The position numbers were made by a program, and so were the translations under genes. 64,000 bases of DNA from an uncultured Muribaculaceae bacterium. GTDB lineage: Bacteria; Bacteroidota; Bacteroidia; Bacteroidales; Muribaculaceae. Shown here one piece after another: positions 48,777-58,083 of the stretch (within the stretch, counting starts at the first letter, position 1; every line of letters starts with the position of its first letter). Where the stretch lies: NCBI GenBank assembly GCA_904502025.1, contig CAJGDJ010000001.1, positions 33,849 to 97,848 on the forward strand, read 5' to 3'. The notes beneath the pieces were generated by a model. That model saw only the letters and a list, made by a program, of their open reading frames with translations. It had not been told where the DNA came from and did no database searches.

Positions 48777-51119
48777 ATGCTGAAAAATCTTGTAATAGTC
48801 GAATCTCCTGCCAAAGCCAAGACAATAGAAAAATTCCTTGGGAAAGATTATAAAGTAATGTCGAGTTACGGACATATCCGCGACTTGCGAAAGAAGAATT
48901 TCAGCATAGATGTTGAAAATAATTTCGCACCTATTTACGAAATTCCCGACGACAAGAAAGAACTTGTTGCGACATTAAAGAAAATGGCAAAAGAAGCTCA
49001 AATGGTATGGCTCGCTTCCGATGAGGACCGCGAGGGAGAAGCTATATCTTGGCATCTTTATGAAGTGCTTGGGCTCAAGCCCGAGAACACACGCCGCATT
49101 GTGTTTCACGAAATCACTAAAAGTGCCATTCTCAATGCGATAGAAAATCCTCGTTCAATAGATATGAATCTTGTCGATGCTCAACAAGCTCGTCGTGTGC
49201 TTGATCGCATTGTGGGTTTTGAACTCTCTCCGGTATTATGGAAAAAGATTAAGCCTGCGTTGTCTGCCGGACGTGTGCAGTCGGTGGCAGTGCGTCTTAT
49301 TGTTGAGCGTGAAGAAGAAATTAAGGCATTCAAGAGTGAACCTTATTTCAGAGTAAGTGCAATCTTTATTACTGCTGATGGCACTGAGGTTAAAGCCGAA
49401 TTATCAAAACGTTTGGCAAGTGAAGAAGATGCACAAAAATTCCTCAGCGATTGCATCAGTGCTACATATAAGGTGGGCGATGTGAATGTAAAACCGGTTA
49501 AAAAATCTCCGGCACCTCCTTTTACTACTTCAACATTGCAACAGGAAGCTTCACGTAAGTTAGGTTTTACTGTGTCGCAAACCATGATGGTGGCTCAACG
49601 TCTTTATGAAGCCGGGCATATCACATATATGCGTACCGACTCGGTAAATCTTTCTTCTCTTGCAATAAATACAATCTCAAAAGAGATTAAAGACAAACTT
49701 GGGGAACAATATCTCAAAGTACGTCGCTATCACACTAATTCTAAAGGTGCACAAGAGGCTCACGAAGCAATTCGCCCAACATATATTGAGAACCAATCAA
49801 TCGACGGTACAGCTCAAGAAAAACGCCTTTATACGTTGATTTGGAAACGCACTATTGCATCGCAAATGGCAGATGCCGAATTGGAAAAGACAACTATCGA
49901 TATTATTCCTTCAACTCGTAGCGAACAGTTTGTCGCTACCGGCGAAGTTATAAAATTTGATGGCTTCTTGAATGTATATATTGAAGGTCGTGATGATGAT
50001 AATGTTGAAGCTGAATCTGAAGGACTTTTGCCTGTGATGAAAGTTGGCGACAATCTTGAAAATAAATCAATTGTGGCGACGCAACGTTTTACTCAACAAC
50101 CAATTCGTTACACCGAAGCATCTTTGGTAAAGAAAATGGAAGAATTGGGTATTGGTCGTCCGTCAACATACGCTCCTACAATTTCTACTATCCAACAACG
50201 TGAATATGTGGAAAAAGGAGATAAACAAGGCGAAAAACGCGACTTTATTACTCTCACTCTAAAAGGAAATAAAATCACTACCCGCACTAAGAATGAAACG
50301 GTTGGTGCCGATAAAGGAAAACTTATCCCCACCGATATAGGTGTTGTTGTTAATGAATTCCTTACAAAATATTTCCCCAATATTCTTGACTATAATTTCA
50401 CTGCCAATGTTGAAGAAAAATTTGATGACGTGGCTGAAGGTAAATTGCAATGGAATGAAGAAATCAGTTCATTCTATGAAATATTCCACCCCGGAGTAGA
50501 AGAAGCAATGAATATGCGTCTTGAACATAAAGTGGGAGAACGTCGGCTCGGCGTTGACCCCAAAACGGGTAAACCGGTGTCGGTAAAGATTGGACGTTTT
50601 GGTCCACTTGTGCAGTTAGGCGAAGGCGATGTCGAGGAAAAACCACAATTTGCATCATTGTTAAAAGGACAATCGGTGTCAACGATTACTCTCGAAGAGG
50701 CGTTGAAATTATTTGAGTTCCCTCGCACAATTGGGGAATATGAAAATAAAGATGTTACAGTTGCTATTGGCCGTTTCGGTCCATATATCAAACACGACAA
50801 TAAGTTTGTCTCAATTCCTAAAGAATATGCACCGGCTGCGATTTCGCTTGAGGAAGCAGTGCAACTTATTGTGGAAAAACGTGAGGTAGAAACTAAAAAG
50901 GTGGTAAAAACATTTGCCGAAGATGCCGACTTGCAAATTCTTAATGGTCGTTATGGTATCTATATTGCTTATAAAAAGTCAAATTATAAAATACCTAAAA
51001 CAGTAAAAGAACCTGCTGAATTGACATTTGATGAGTGTAAAGAAATTATAGAATCGCAAGAAGCTACGCCTAAAAAGACCACAACTCGTCGTCGTGCCAC
51101 TGTACGCAAGAAAGCATAA
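48777..51119 (+). CDS. topA: DNA topoisomerase I
   Basis: TopA relaxes negatively supercoiled DNA through a tyrosine-DNA intermediate. The 780-aa protein starts with the TOPRIM domain (LVIVESPAKAKTIEKFLG, then WLASDEDREGEAISWHL), continues with the central toroid (PALSAGRVQSVAVRLIVERE), and has the active-site tyrosine in HITYMRTDSVNLS near residue 285 and GIGRPSTYAPTISTIQQR near 467. The C-terminus lacks the Cys4 zinc fingers of E. coli TopA; instead there are repeats of the TopA C-terminal type (KIGRFGPLVQLGEG, AIGRFGPYIKHDNK, NGRYGIYIAYKKS) and a basic tail KKTTTRRRATVRKKA. It is followed five bases later by a pseudouridine synthase gene. Confidence 0.97.
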   Translation: MLKNLVIVESPAKAKTIEKFLGKDYKVMSSYGHIRDLRKKNFSIDVENNFAPIYEIPDDKKELVATLKKMAKEAQMVWLASDEDREGEAISWHLYEVLGLKPENTRRIVFHEITKSAILNAIENPRSIDMNLVDAQQARRVLDRIVGFELSPVLWKKIKPALSAGRVQSVAVRLIVEREEEIKAFKSEPYFRVSAIFITADGTEVKAELSKRLASEEDAQKFLSDCISATYKVGDVNVKPVKKSPAPPFTTSTLQQEASRKLGFTVSQTMMVAQRLYEAGHITYMRTDSVNLSSLAINTISKEIKDKLGEQYLKVRRYHTNSKGAQEAHEAIRPTYIENQSIDGTAQEKRLYTLIWKRTIASQMADAELEKTTIDIIPSTRSEQFVATGEVIKFDGFLNVYIEGRDDDNVEAESEGLLPVMKVGDNLENKSIVATQRFTQQPIRYTEASLVKKMEELGIGRPSTYAPTISTIQQREYVEKGDKQGEKRDFITLTLKGNKITTRTKNETVGADKGKLIPTDIGVVVNEFLTKYFPNILDYNFTANVEEKFDDVAEGKLQWNEEISSFYEIFHPGVEEAMNMRLEHKVGERRLGVDPKTGKPVSVKIGRFGPLVQLGEGDVEEKPQFASLLKGQSVSTITLEEALKLFEFPRTIGEYENKDVTVAIGRFGPYIKHDNKFVSIPKEYAPAAISLEEAVQLIVEKREVETKKVVKTFAEDADLQILNGRYGIYIAYKKSNYKIPKTVKEPAELTFDECKEIIESQEATPKKTTTRRRATVRKKA

Positions 51120-51124
51120 TCATT

Positions 51125-52048
51125 ATGGCAAAGAAATTGACACATAAACCGGGTGCTGAGCGTCAGCGTTTTCGTCCCGATGTAATAGAAACCTACGCAG
51201 TTGAAACAGAAACTACGTTGTTGCCATTCCTTTTTGACTCGATGCCACAACGCAAACGTGTAACGATTAAAGATTATCTTAAGCACAATCAAGTGGCAGT
51301 GAACAATGTGCCATTGACACAATTCAATACCGAGTTGCACCCCGGAGATGAGGTGAAAGTGAATCTTTCTCGTGAATTTCAGGTGTTTTATCATCGCCGT
51401 ATGAAATTGGTATATGAAGACGAGGACATTATAGTGGTAAATAAAGGGTATGGATTGCTTTCAATGGGTACCGATAAGGTAAAAGATGGCACAGCCTATT
51501 CGATTGTGCGTGATTATGTAAAATGGCAAGACCCTCGCAATAAAATTTTCATAGTGCATCGTCTTGATCGTGATACATCGGGATTGATGATGTTTGCAAA
51601 GAGTGTAGAAGCAAAAGAAGCGATGCAACATAATTGGAATAATATGGTGCTAAATCGCAAGTATCTTGCAGTGGTTGAAGGTAAAGTTGAAGAGCCTGAA
51701 GGAACAATCAAAAGTTATCTTGCTGAAAATACTCAATTAGAGGTGTATTCAACCGAAAATCCGTCGGAAGGTCAGCTTGCGATTACTCGATATAAAACTC
51801 TTAAATGTAAAAATGGTTACACATTGCTTGAAGTGGAACTTGATACAGGTCGCAAGAATCAAATTCGTGTTCACATGAAAGATCTTGGACACCCTATTGT
51901 TGGCGACCGTAAATATGGAGCAAAAACAAGTCCTATTCATCGACTTGCACTACATGCTCAAACGCTTCGATTCATTCATCCCATCACTCGCAAAGAGATG
52001 AACTTCACAACTCCAATTCCATCTTCGTTTGATTCAATGGTAAAATAA
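51125..52048 (+). CDS. RluA-family 23S rRNA/tRNA pseudouridine synthase
   Basis: The 307-aa protein converts specific uridines in structured RNA to pseudouridine. An N-terminal S4-like RNA-binding segment (RKRVTIKDYLKHNQVAVNNV) precedes the catalytic domain, which has the RluA motif VHRLDRDTSGLMMFAKS with the catalytic aspartate (D of LDRDTSG) near residue 147, RKYLAVVEGKVEEPEG near 180, and LDTGRKNQIRVHMKDLGHPI near 240. It begins five bases after topA and is probably cotranscribed. Which uridines it modifies (RluD-like or another set) cannot be told from sequence. Confidence 0.93.
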   Translation: MAKKLTHKPGAERQRFRPDVIETYAVETETTLLPFLFDSMPQRKRVTIKDYLKHNQVAVNNVPLTQFNTELHPGDEVKVNLSREFQVFYHRRMKLVYEDEDIIVVNKGYGLLSMGTDKVKDGTAYSIVRDYVKWQDPRNKIFIVHRLDRDTSGLMMFAKSVEAKEAMQHNWNNMVLNRKYLAVVEGKVEEPEGTIKSYLAENTQLEVYSTENPSEGQLAITRYKTLKCKNGYTLLEVELDTGRKNQIRVHMKDLGHPIVGDRKYGAKTSPIHRLALHAQTLRFIHPITRKEMNFTTPIPSSFDSMVK

Positions 52049-52160
52049 CAATTCATAATGCGTTATGTAGCATAGATTATGTTCATACATAAATTTGTTA
52101 TTGTAGTCTAAAGAAGTTGAATATATAGAGGATTGTTTGTTATAGTTCCCTAAATTAATT

Positions 52161-52427
52161 ATGAAAAAAGTGCTGTTTTATATATTGATTATTGCAAATT
52201 TTTGCATTCTTTCTTCGTGTAATACAGTGTATAAGACCATGGATGTGTTATATGATGCGTATGAAAATTCACCCCATTGGGAAAACTGTTCGGCATGTAA
52301 TGGTAGTGGACTTTGCAAATTTTGTAAAGGACTAAAACCTGATGATACGAATGAAAACAAATGTAGTGTTTGTCATGGATCGGGGAGTTGTATCGCTTGT
52401 AATGGCAGTGGGGGCTATCATAAATAA
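52161..52427 (+). CDS. Small lipoprotein with DnaJ-type zinc-knuckle motifs
   Basis: The 88-aa product starts MKKVLFYILIIANFCILSSC, with lipobox LSSC at residue 20. The mature part of about 68 residues carries cysteine motifs like those of the DnaJ central domain: CSACNGSG, CKFCKG, CSVCHGSG and CIACNGSG, giving eight cysteines in four CxxC pairs that could bind two zinc ions. A linker VYKTMDVLYDAYENSPHW separates the anchor from the motifs. It has no J-domain. Cys-rich zinc sites outside the cytoplasm are unusual. The gene is convergent with the helicase gene, 12 bp away. Function is unknown. Confidence 0.8.
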   Translation: MKKVLFYILIIANFCILSSCNTVYKTMDVLYDAYENSPHWENCSACNGSGLCKFCKGLKPDDTNENKCSVCHGSGSCIACNGSGGYHK

Positions 52428-52439
52428 TCTATAATCATC

Positions 52440-53849
52440 TTATTTCACCTCGACCGAAGGATTAATGATATAAGCTGATTGAGTGGCTCGAGTTATCGCA
52501 GTGTAGAGCCATCGGTAAAAATCCATACCTTGTGCTTCGGGTGCGATATATCCCATATCTATAAACACATTTTTCCATTGACCTCCTTGAGCTTTATGGC
52601 ATGTTACAGCGTAGGCATATTTAATTTGTAGGGCATTGTAATAGGGATTGGATTTGAGTTTTTTATGTCGGGTTGACATTGCGGTATTGGGTGTAAATTC
52701 ATCAGGGTCGTTAACGCAATAATTATATAATTTGTTTGCCTCCTCTGTCGTCAATCCGGGAGCATCAGATGTAAGTGTAGAGAGTAGCAATTTCGCATCA
52801 AGCTCAATTTCTCTATCGATTAACTGAATCTTTGCATCGGCAAAAAGAAAACCATATTTAGTTTCTGTTCCATAGATTTTAGTTACCAACGCAACATCGC
52901 CGTTAGCTATAAAATCAATACCTTTAACCTTTGTGCTCCATAGATAATTATTCTTTGCCACAAGAATCAATTCGTCATTACATAGATATTCATCTTTTTC
53001 AAGAATCGTTCCACGAATGGCAAGATTAAACTTTACGGCACGAGAGTTTGAACGAGTGATAAGAATAGTTTCCTCTATTCCGTCGCGACAGTAGGCGTCA
53101 TTTAGCACTTCGGGAAGGTCTTCACTCAACACCGGCACGATATCGGCAAACGTCGAAGCAAATAATTGTGGCAATGGGAGAGGATTGGTAAGCATCGCAC
53201 GTCGCAACCATGTGGCATTGTATAGAATGCCACTATTAGAGGCTTGACGGACAGTAGCTGTAAGCACTGCACGAGAAACACGTAATCCCAATGACTTTAA
53301 TACGTCAATAGTCATTGCCGGTGATGATTCACACCCCACAGGAGGCAATTGAGCAGTGTCGCCCAATAGTATCAAACGACAATTCTCTCCTGTATATACA
53401 TAGTGAATGAGGTCTTCAAGTAAATCGATATCATTATTACTGCGAGATCCTATCATTGAAGCCTCATCGACTATGAAAATTGTGTTACGATGTCGATTTT
53501 CGGCTACTGTGGCAACGTATGATGAAGTATCGCTTGTAGATGCCTGGCGATATATTTTGCGATGAATAGTATAGGTTGGGTGCTTGGCAAATCGTCCAAA
53601 TACTTTTGCAGCTCGTCCGGTCGGAGCCAGCAATATCGAAGAAACTCCCACTTCGTTAAGGGTTTGCACTAAAGCTCCGGTAAGAGACGTTTTGCCTGTT
53701 CCTGCGTATCCATTTAATACAAATATCGAATCAGGAGGCGACAATGGCGAGCAGAATCGAGCCAATGCTGCAATAAGAGCAACTTGTTGCTCATTAGGGT
53801 CGTATGGAAGATTCAATATTATTCGTTCGGCAAATTCCAACGCGTCCAT
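52440..53849 (-). CDS. RecD/Dda-like superfamily 1 DNA helicase
   Basis: The 469-aa ATP-dependent helicase shows SF1B motifs: Walker A LNGYAGTGKTSLTGAL near residue 48, motif Ia SSILLAPTGRAAKVFG, Walker B IFIVDEASMIG near 132, motif III LILLGDTAQLPPVG near 160, and a C-terminal UvrD-like motif YAYAVTCHKAQGGQWKNVF near 418 and WLYTAITRATQSAYI. These match RecD2 and Dda/PIF1-like helicases, which move 5' to 3' on single-stranded DNA. It lacks RecD2's long N-terminal extension. A PfkB kinase gene lies immediately upstream on the same strand, with nine bases between them. Its cellular role is probably replication or repair, not specified further. Confidence 0.9.
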   Translation of the reverse strand: MDALEFAERIILNLPYDPNEQQVALIAALARFCSPLSPPDSIFVLNGYAGTGKTSLTGALVQTLNEVGVSSILLAPTGRAAKVFGRFAKHPTYTIHRKIYRQASTSDTSSYVATVAENRHRNTIFIVDEASMIGSRSNNDIDLLEDLIHYVYTGENCRLILLGDTAQLPPVGCESSPAMTIDVLKSLGLRVSRAVLTATVRQASNSGILYNATWLRRAMLTNPLPLPQLFASTFADIVPVLSEDLPEVLNDAYCRDGIEETILITRSNSRAVKFNLAIRGTILEKDEYLCNDELILVAKNNYLWSTKVKGIDFIANGDVALVTKIYGTETKYGFLFADAKIQLIDREIELDAKLLLSTLTSDAPGLTTEEANKLYNYCVNDPDEFTPNTAMSTRHKKLKSNPYYNALQIKYAYAVTCHKAQGGQWKNVFIDMGYIAPEAQGMDFYRWLYTAITRATQSAYIINPSVEVK

Positions 53850-53858
53850 AAGTTATTC

Positions 53859-54716
53859 TTAAAAGAAAGCTCCACCCTTTTTAGTGCAAGTTAAGGCTGA
53901 TGTTTCAACAGCTTGGCGATGAGCCTCAATAATTGTTTTGCCTTTCAATAAGGAGGCTAAGAATGCCGCAGTAAACGAGTCGCCGGCTCCTACGGTATCT
54001 ACAATTTCAACAGTTGGGGTAGGTTCAAAATTAATCTCGTTTTCATAATAAACGCTACTGCCATTTTCGCCCCGAGTTAGAATCACAATTTTAAGATTAT
54101 ATAGTCGTTGTAACTTTATGCAAAATGCGTCATCGTCTAACGACATTGCATCATACATGCCTTTTAATTCGATTAGTTCTTCATTATTGAGTTTTAGTAT
54201 GTTGCAATGCAATAACGACCACTCTATAATCTCACTGTCATAATAATGCTGTCGAAGATTTATATCAAATACCTTCAAACAAGTTGCAGGTAGTGATTCA
54301 ATAAATCTACGAATTGTTTTACGCGAAAGAATGTTTCGTTGAGCAAGAGTCCCAAAACATGCTGCAATTGTTTGCGACGCTAACGTTTGCAATTCATCGT
54401 TAAACGGGATATTGTCCCATGCTCCATTTTCTACGATTTTATATGAAGGAATCCCCTTGTCGTCAAGTGTAACGTCAACGATCCCTGTGGGATAATCAAC
54501 AATAGATATTTGAGAAGCAATGCGATGAGATTCTATTTGGTTAATAACGTCATTCCCTAACGCATCATTTCCAACGGCACTCACAATAGTTCCTTGGAAG
54601 CCAAATTGCGAAACATGGTATGCAAAATTTGCAGGTGCACCACCTAATTGTCGTCCTTGTGGCAACATATCCCACAGCACTTCTCCAATTCCTACGACCT
54701 TTAACGCATAATCCAT
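53859..54716 (-). CDS. PfkB-family sugar kinase (fructokinase-like)
   Basis: The 285-aa cytoplasmic kinase phosphorylates a sugar with ATP. It has the PfkB signature sites: N-terminal VVGIGEVLWDMLPQGRQLGG then APANFAYHVSQFG, and the C-terminal anion-hole/catalytic motif VDTVGAGDSFTAAFLASLLK. The overall sequence is closest to fructokinase-type members in Bacteroidales. I start at the ATG at 54716 (MDYALKVVGIGE); an ATG nine bases upstream is possible. It is followed by the helicase gene on the same strand. Substrate is inferred only. Confidence 0.9.
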   Translation of the reverse strand: MDYALKVVGIGEVLWDMLPQGRQLGGAPANFAYHVSQFGFQGTIVSAVGNDALGNDVINQIESHRIASQISIVDYPTGIVDVTLDDKGIPSYKIVENGAWDNIPFNDELQTLASQTIAACFGTLAQRNILSRKTIRRFIESLPATCLKVFDINLRQHYYDSEIIEWSLLHCNILKLNNEELIELKGMYDAMSLDDDAFCIKLQRLYNLKIVILTRGENGSSVYYENEINFEPTPTVEIVDTVGAGDSFTAAFLASLLKGKTIIEAHRQAVETSALTCTKKGGAFF

Positions 54717-54821
54717 AAAAAGCAATTATAAATTGACTTATTTTTCTATTGATGTTTTAGGGGATTGCTATATATTTCGCGTGATTAGTTAAACTTTAGT
54801 ATATTTACATGGAGAGAAAGT

Positions 54822-56114
54822 TTACTTTATTATTGCCTTTAGGATATTGCTCCAGGCAGTATAGCCTTTACCCATGAGTTTGAAACCGTCGTTGGTGTAT
54901 TCGGCTTTGAGGTCGCCGTTTTCGTCAACCATTGCTGAGTAAACATCAACCCATTCGATTTTGTGTTTCTTTGCCAATTTTTGGAGTTTTTTGTTGGCTG
55001 CTTTTACTTTTTTAGCAGTGCCTTTGAAGTCGGCATATTTTTCGTAGGTAGAGTTGACCGGCATGAGGCTTTGAAGCACAATAGAGGTGTTAGGGGATAC
55101 CTCTTTGACGTTTTGGATTGCTTGTTCAACGTAAGCCACGATAGAGTCGGCATGGAAATCTCCACTTAAGTTATGACCTTTAGCAAGATTTTTGCCGTTG
55201 TAACTTGGAAGAAGCACGATTTGTTTTGGCGATTTTTTTGCAACGTTTTTAGCAAGAGCAGGAAGCCCCTCAACAACATCGGCCCATGAGTTGCGTGACT
55301 TTACATTGGCATTATTGAATAATTCATGCCATTCAGGTCCGCCAATGAGTTGGTTTCCAACCAACACGATGTCTTCGTTGTCGATTGGATAGAGGTCATT
55401 GGGATTAAATTTCACGTTAGGATTGATATATTTTGCAATCTCTTGACACCAAATGCGATAACCTGCATCGTTGAGGTGAAGCCCGTCGTTAGTGAGGTGT
55501 TTTGGGAGTTTCATTTCTTTATCGGCAAAAGCAGGGAAAAGGTTTATCCATGTAACACCTTGACGGCGTGCCACTTGCTCAAGCATCACGTTGCCATGAA
55601 AGATAACCATCTCTTTGCCAATCATATTTTTATAACGTTTGAAGTCGTTATTGATTGGCAACCAGCTTTGAAGATAGATTTCAGTAGTAGGTGTTTGTTG
55701 TTTGATTTTCATGATTAGCTTTTCGACGGCAGTAGTAATGCTGTCGGGAGTGAGGTGGTGCGACACGTCGTTAACACCAATGAGAAGGAAAATCTTTTTT
55801 GGTTTTCCTTTTGTGATGAGTTCAAGTCGGTCGGAAACGCCTTGCACAACGTCGCTGATGATACCACGATTTTTGATGTTGGCATCGTCGAATGCTTCGT
55901 TCCAACGACCGTTGTCGCTGAGACTATTGCCGAGAATGATAATATCATCGCCGTCAACCGGTAGCTCGGCAAAGTGCGATGCACGTTGATAATAATAATC
56001 GTTATACTTATAAGCTTCAGGAGCCTTTTCTGAAAGGTAATCATAAATTGCTTGAGCATTTGAAGTCAATGCACAAGCACCAAGCATTGCGGCTATAATC
56101 GCTAATTTCTTCAT
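54822..56114 (-). CDS. Tandem SGNH (GDSL-like) hydrolase with a degenerate second domain
   Basis: A signal peptide (MKKLAIIAAMLGACALTSNA) indicates export. Residues about 55-232 form a complete SGNH domain: block I IIILGNSLSDNGRW with the nucleophile at S64, block III LIGVNDVSHH with N115, and block V HLTNDGLHLNDAGY with D210 and H213. Residues about 245-430 repeat the same layout (DIVLVGNQLIGGPEW, LPSYNGKNL, TNDGFKLMGKGYTAW), but the serine is Q255 and the histidine is K412, so it is probably non-catalytic and may bind the substrate. Members of this family remove acetyl or acyl groups from glycans, so an envelope or dietary glycan esterase is likely. It has its own consensus promoter. Confidence 0.88.
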   Translation of the reverse strand: MKKLAIIAAMLGACALTSNAQAIYDYLSEKAPEAYKYNDYYYQRASHFAELPVDGDDIIILGNSLSDNGRWNEAFDDANIKNRGIISDVVQGVSDRLELITKGKPKKIFLLIGVNDVSHHLTPDSITTAVEKLIMKIKQQTPTTEIYLQSWLPINNDFKRYKNMIGKEMVIFHGNVMLEQVARRQGVTWINLFPAFADKEMKLPKHLTNDGLHLNDAGYRIWCQEIAKYINPNVKFNPNDLYPIDNEDIVLVGNQLIGGPEWHELFNNANVKSRNSWADVVEGLPALAKNVAKKSPKQIVLLPSYNGKNLAKGHNLSGDFHADSIVAYVEQAIQNVKEVSPNTSIVLQSLMPVNSTYEKYADFKGTAKKVKAANKKLQKLAKKHKIEWVDVYSAMVDENGDLKAEYTNDGFKLMGKGYTAWSNILKAIIK

Positions 56115-56153
56115 GATAATAATGGTTTTATGTTTATATTATTAATATTAAGA

Positions 56154-56184
56154 CAAAGGTATGATTTTTTGATTTAATGGCAAA
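56154..56184 (-). promoter_or_regulatory. Promoter of the SGNH hydrolase gene
   Basis: Minus strand TTTG (56181-56184), 19-base spacer, TACCTTTG (56154-56161); 40 bp before the start codon. Confidence 0.75.
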
Positions 56185-56220
56185 TAAAAACCTCCCACAT
56201 TTTAATGTGAGAGGTTTTTA
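56185..56220 (-). terminator. Terminator of cysS
   Basis: AAAAACCTC and GAGGTTTTT flank CACATT/AATGTG to give a long hairpin directly after the cysS stop, ending in a T run on the minus strand. It abuts the promoter of the next gene. Confidence 0.9.
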
Positions 56221-56236
56221 TGTTATAGATTGTTGT

Positions 56237-57727
56237 TTATTTCTTTATCGACCATTCGAAGCCATCTTTGGTGTCTTTGACGTCGAAGCCTATTTGAGCG
56301 AGGCGATCGCGAATGAGGTCGCTTGTAGCCCAATCTTTGTTGGCTTTGGCTGTGCGACGCATTTCAAGAATGAAATCAACAGCTTGCTCAAATGGACGGA
56401 GTGCATCTTCGTTTCCTTCGCCGGTAGCAATTGTTTCGGTGCGAATACCCAAAATGTCAACAAGGAAGGTGTTGAATAATTTCTTCAAGGATTCGATATC
56501 TTCGGCAGTTGCAGAGGCTTTACCATCGTTTACTTGGTTGATGACGCGGCATGCATCAAAGAGGTGAGAAATCACGATTGATGTGTTGAGGTCATCGTCC
56601 ATTGCTTCATAGCATTTCGCTTCATAGCCACTCACGTCAATTGTTGATGTTTCGCTTGGAGTGAGTTCTTGCAAGCGTTTCCAGCCTTCGAGCATGCGAC
56701 TGAGAGCTTTTTCAGATGCTTGTAATGCTTCGTTGCTGAAATCAACGGTGCTACGATATTGAGCTTGAAGAATGAAGAAACGGATTGTCATAGGGGTATA
56801 AGCCTGAGTCAATAGAGGGTGTGAACCGGTAAAAAATTCATCGAGGGTGATGAAGTTGCCAAGCGATTTACCCATCTTTTGTCCGTTGATGGTAATCATA
56901 TTGTTGTGCATCCAATATTTCACCGTTTCTTTGCCGTTGTGTGCTACAGATTGTGCAATTTCGCACTCGTGGTGAGGGAACATGAGGTCCATGCCACCAC
57001 CGTGAATGTCAAATTGTTCACCAAGATATTTTTCGCCCATGGTAGAACATTCGAGATGCCAGCCGGGGAATCCGTCGCTCCAAGGAGATGGCCAACGCAT
57101 GATATGTTCGGGAGCTGCCTTTTTCCATAGTGCAAAGTCGGCGGGATTACGTTTCTCTTGTTGTCCATCGAGGGCACGAGTAGTAGATAGCAATTCTTCT
57201 ACATTGCGACCAGAGAGTTTGCCATAGGGGAAGTCTTGATTAAATTTAGGCACATCAAAATAAATTGAGCCTTGACTTTCGTAGGCATATCCACTTTCGA
57301 GTATTTTTTTGATATATTCGATTTGCTCGATAATGTGTCCCGATGCGTGAGGCTCGATAGATGGTGGCAATACGTTGAGTTTTTCCATCGCTTTGTGGTA
57401 GCGATTGAGATAGTGTTGCACCACTTCCATTGGCTCTAATTGGTCAATGCGAGCTTTCTTTGCAATCTTGTCTTCACCGTCGTCGGCATCATGTTCGAGG
57501 TGTCCCACATCGGTAATGTTGCGAACGTAACGCACTTTATATCCGAGGTGGTTGAGATAACGGAACATTATGTCGAAAGTGATTGCAGGGCGAGCGTGTC
57601 CCAAGTGTCCGTCGCCATAAACTGTGGGTCCACACACATACATTCCCACTTTGCCTTCGTGAATGGGTTTGAATAACTCTTTGCGGCGAGAGAGTGTGTT
57701 GTATATAAATAAGTTATGTTCAATCAT
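56237..57727 (-). CDS. cysS: Cysteinyl-tRNA synthetase
   Basis: CysRS charges tRNA-Cys with cysteine. The 496-aa protein has the class I motifs: the HIGH region as CGPTVYGDGHLGHARPAI near residue 35 (first zinc cysteine at the C of MYVCGPT) and the KMSKS loop as GQKMGKSLGNFITL near 270. Other zinc ligands are visible in WHLECSTMG and FPHHECEIAQS. The C-terminal helical anticodon-binding region (DWATSDLIRDRLAQIGFDVK) is intact. Length is normal. The DUF3467 gene precedes it on the same strand with an 18-bp gap. Confidence 0.97.
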   Translation of the reverse strand: MIEHNLFIYNTLSRRKELFKPIHEGKVGMYVCGPTVYGDGHLGHARPAITFDIMFRYLNHLGYKVRYVRNITDVGHLEHDADDGEDKIAKKARIDQLEPMEVVQHYLNRYHKAMEKLNVLPPSIEPHASGHIIEQIEYIKKILESGYAYESQGSIYFDVPKFNQDFPYGKLSGRNVEELLSTTRALDGQQEKRNPADFALWKKAAPEHIMRWPSPWSDGFPGWHLECSTMGEKYLGEQFDIHGGGMDLMFPHHECEIAQSVAHNGKETVKYWMHNNMITINGQKMGKSLGNFITLDEFFTGSHPLLTQAYTPMTIRFFILQAQYRSTVDFSNEALQASEKALSRMLEGWKRLQELTPSETSTIDVSGYEAKCYEAMDDDLNTSIVISHLFDACRVINQVNDGKASATAEDIESLKKLFNTFLVDILGIRTETIATGEGNEDALRPFEQAVDFILEMRRTAKANKDWATSDLIRDRLAQIGFDVKDTKDGFEWSIKK

Positions 57728-57745
57728 AATTGTTGATACTGATTA

Positions 57746-58060
57746 TTAAGCCATGAATGGGTTGGGAATATCGTTGCCACCGTTACCTTGGCTGTTTTTA
57801 GGCATTTTGCGTTCGATTTCGCCAAATGTAGATTCATATTTTTGAACATTGTCGCGAAGTGCAAACAATAGATTCTTCACGTTTTCAGGAGTCATTATGA
57901 TGCGTGATTGCACCTTAGCTTGAGGCATGTTTGGAGCCACAGCAATGAAATCGAGAAAAAATTCGCCTGCCGAGTGAGAAATCACAGCAAGATTGGCATA
58001 ATGTCCGTTAGCAACTTCAGGAGTAAGTTCGATTTTTATTTCATTCTTTTTTTGTTCCAT
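57746..58060 (-). CDS. DUF3467 family protein
   Basis: The 104-aa protein matches DUF3467, a small Bacteroidota family, with the core GHYANLAVISHSAGEFFLDF and IAVAPNMPQAKVQSRIIMTP, then ENVKNLLFALRDNVQKYES. There is no signal peptide and the family is thought to be cytoplasmic. The C-terminus is glycine/asparagine-rich and disordered. It lies 18 bp upstream of cysS on the same strand and may share its transcript. Function is unknown. Confidence 0.88.
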   Translation of the reverse strand: MEQKKNEIKIELTPEVANGHYANLAVISHSAGEFFLDFIAVAPNMPQAKVQSRIIMTPENVKNLLFALRDNVQKYESTFGEIERKMPKNSQGNGGNDIPNPFMA

Positions 58061-58083
58061 GATGTTATATATGTTTTTAGTTA

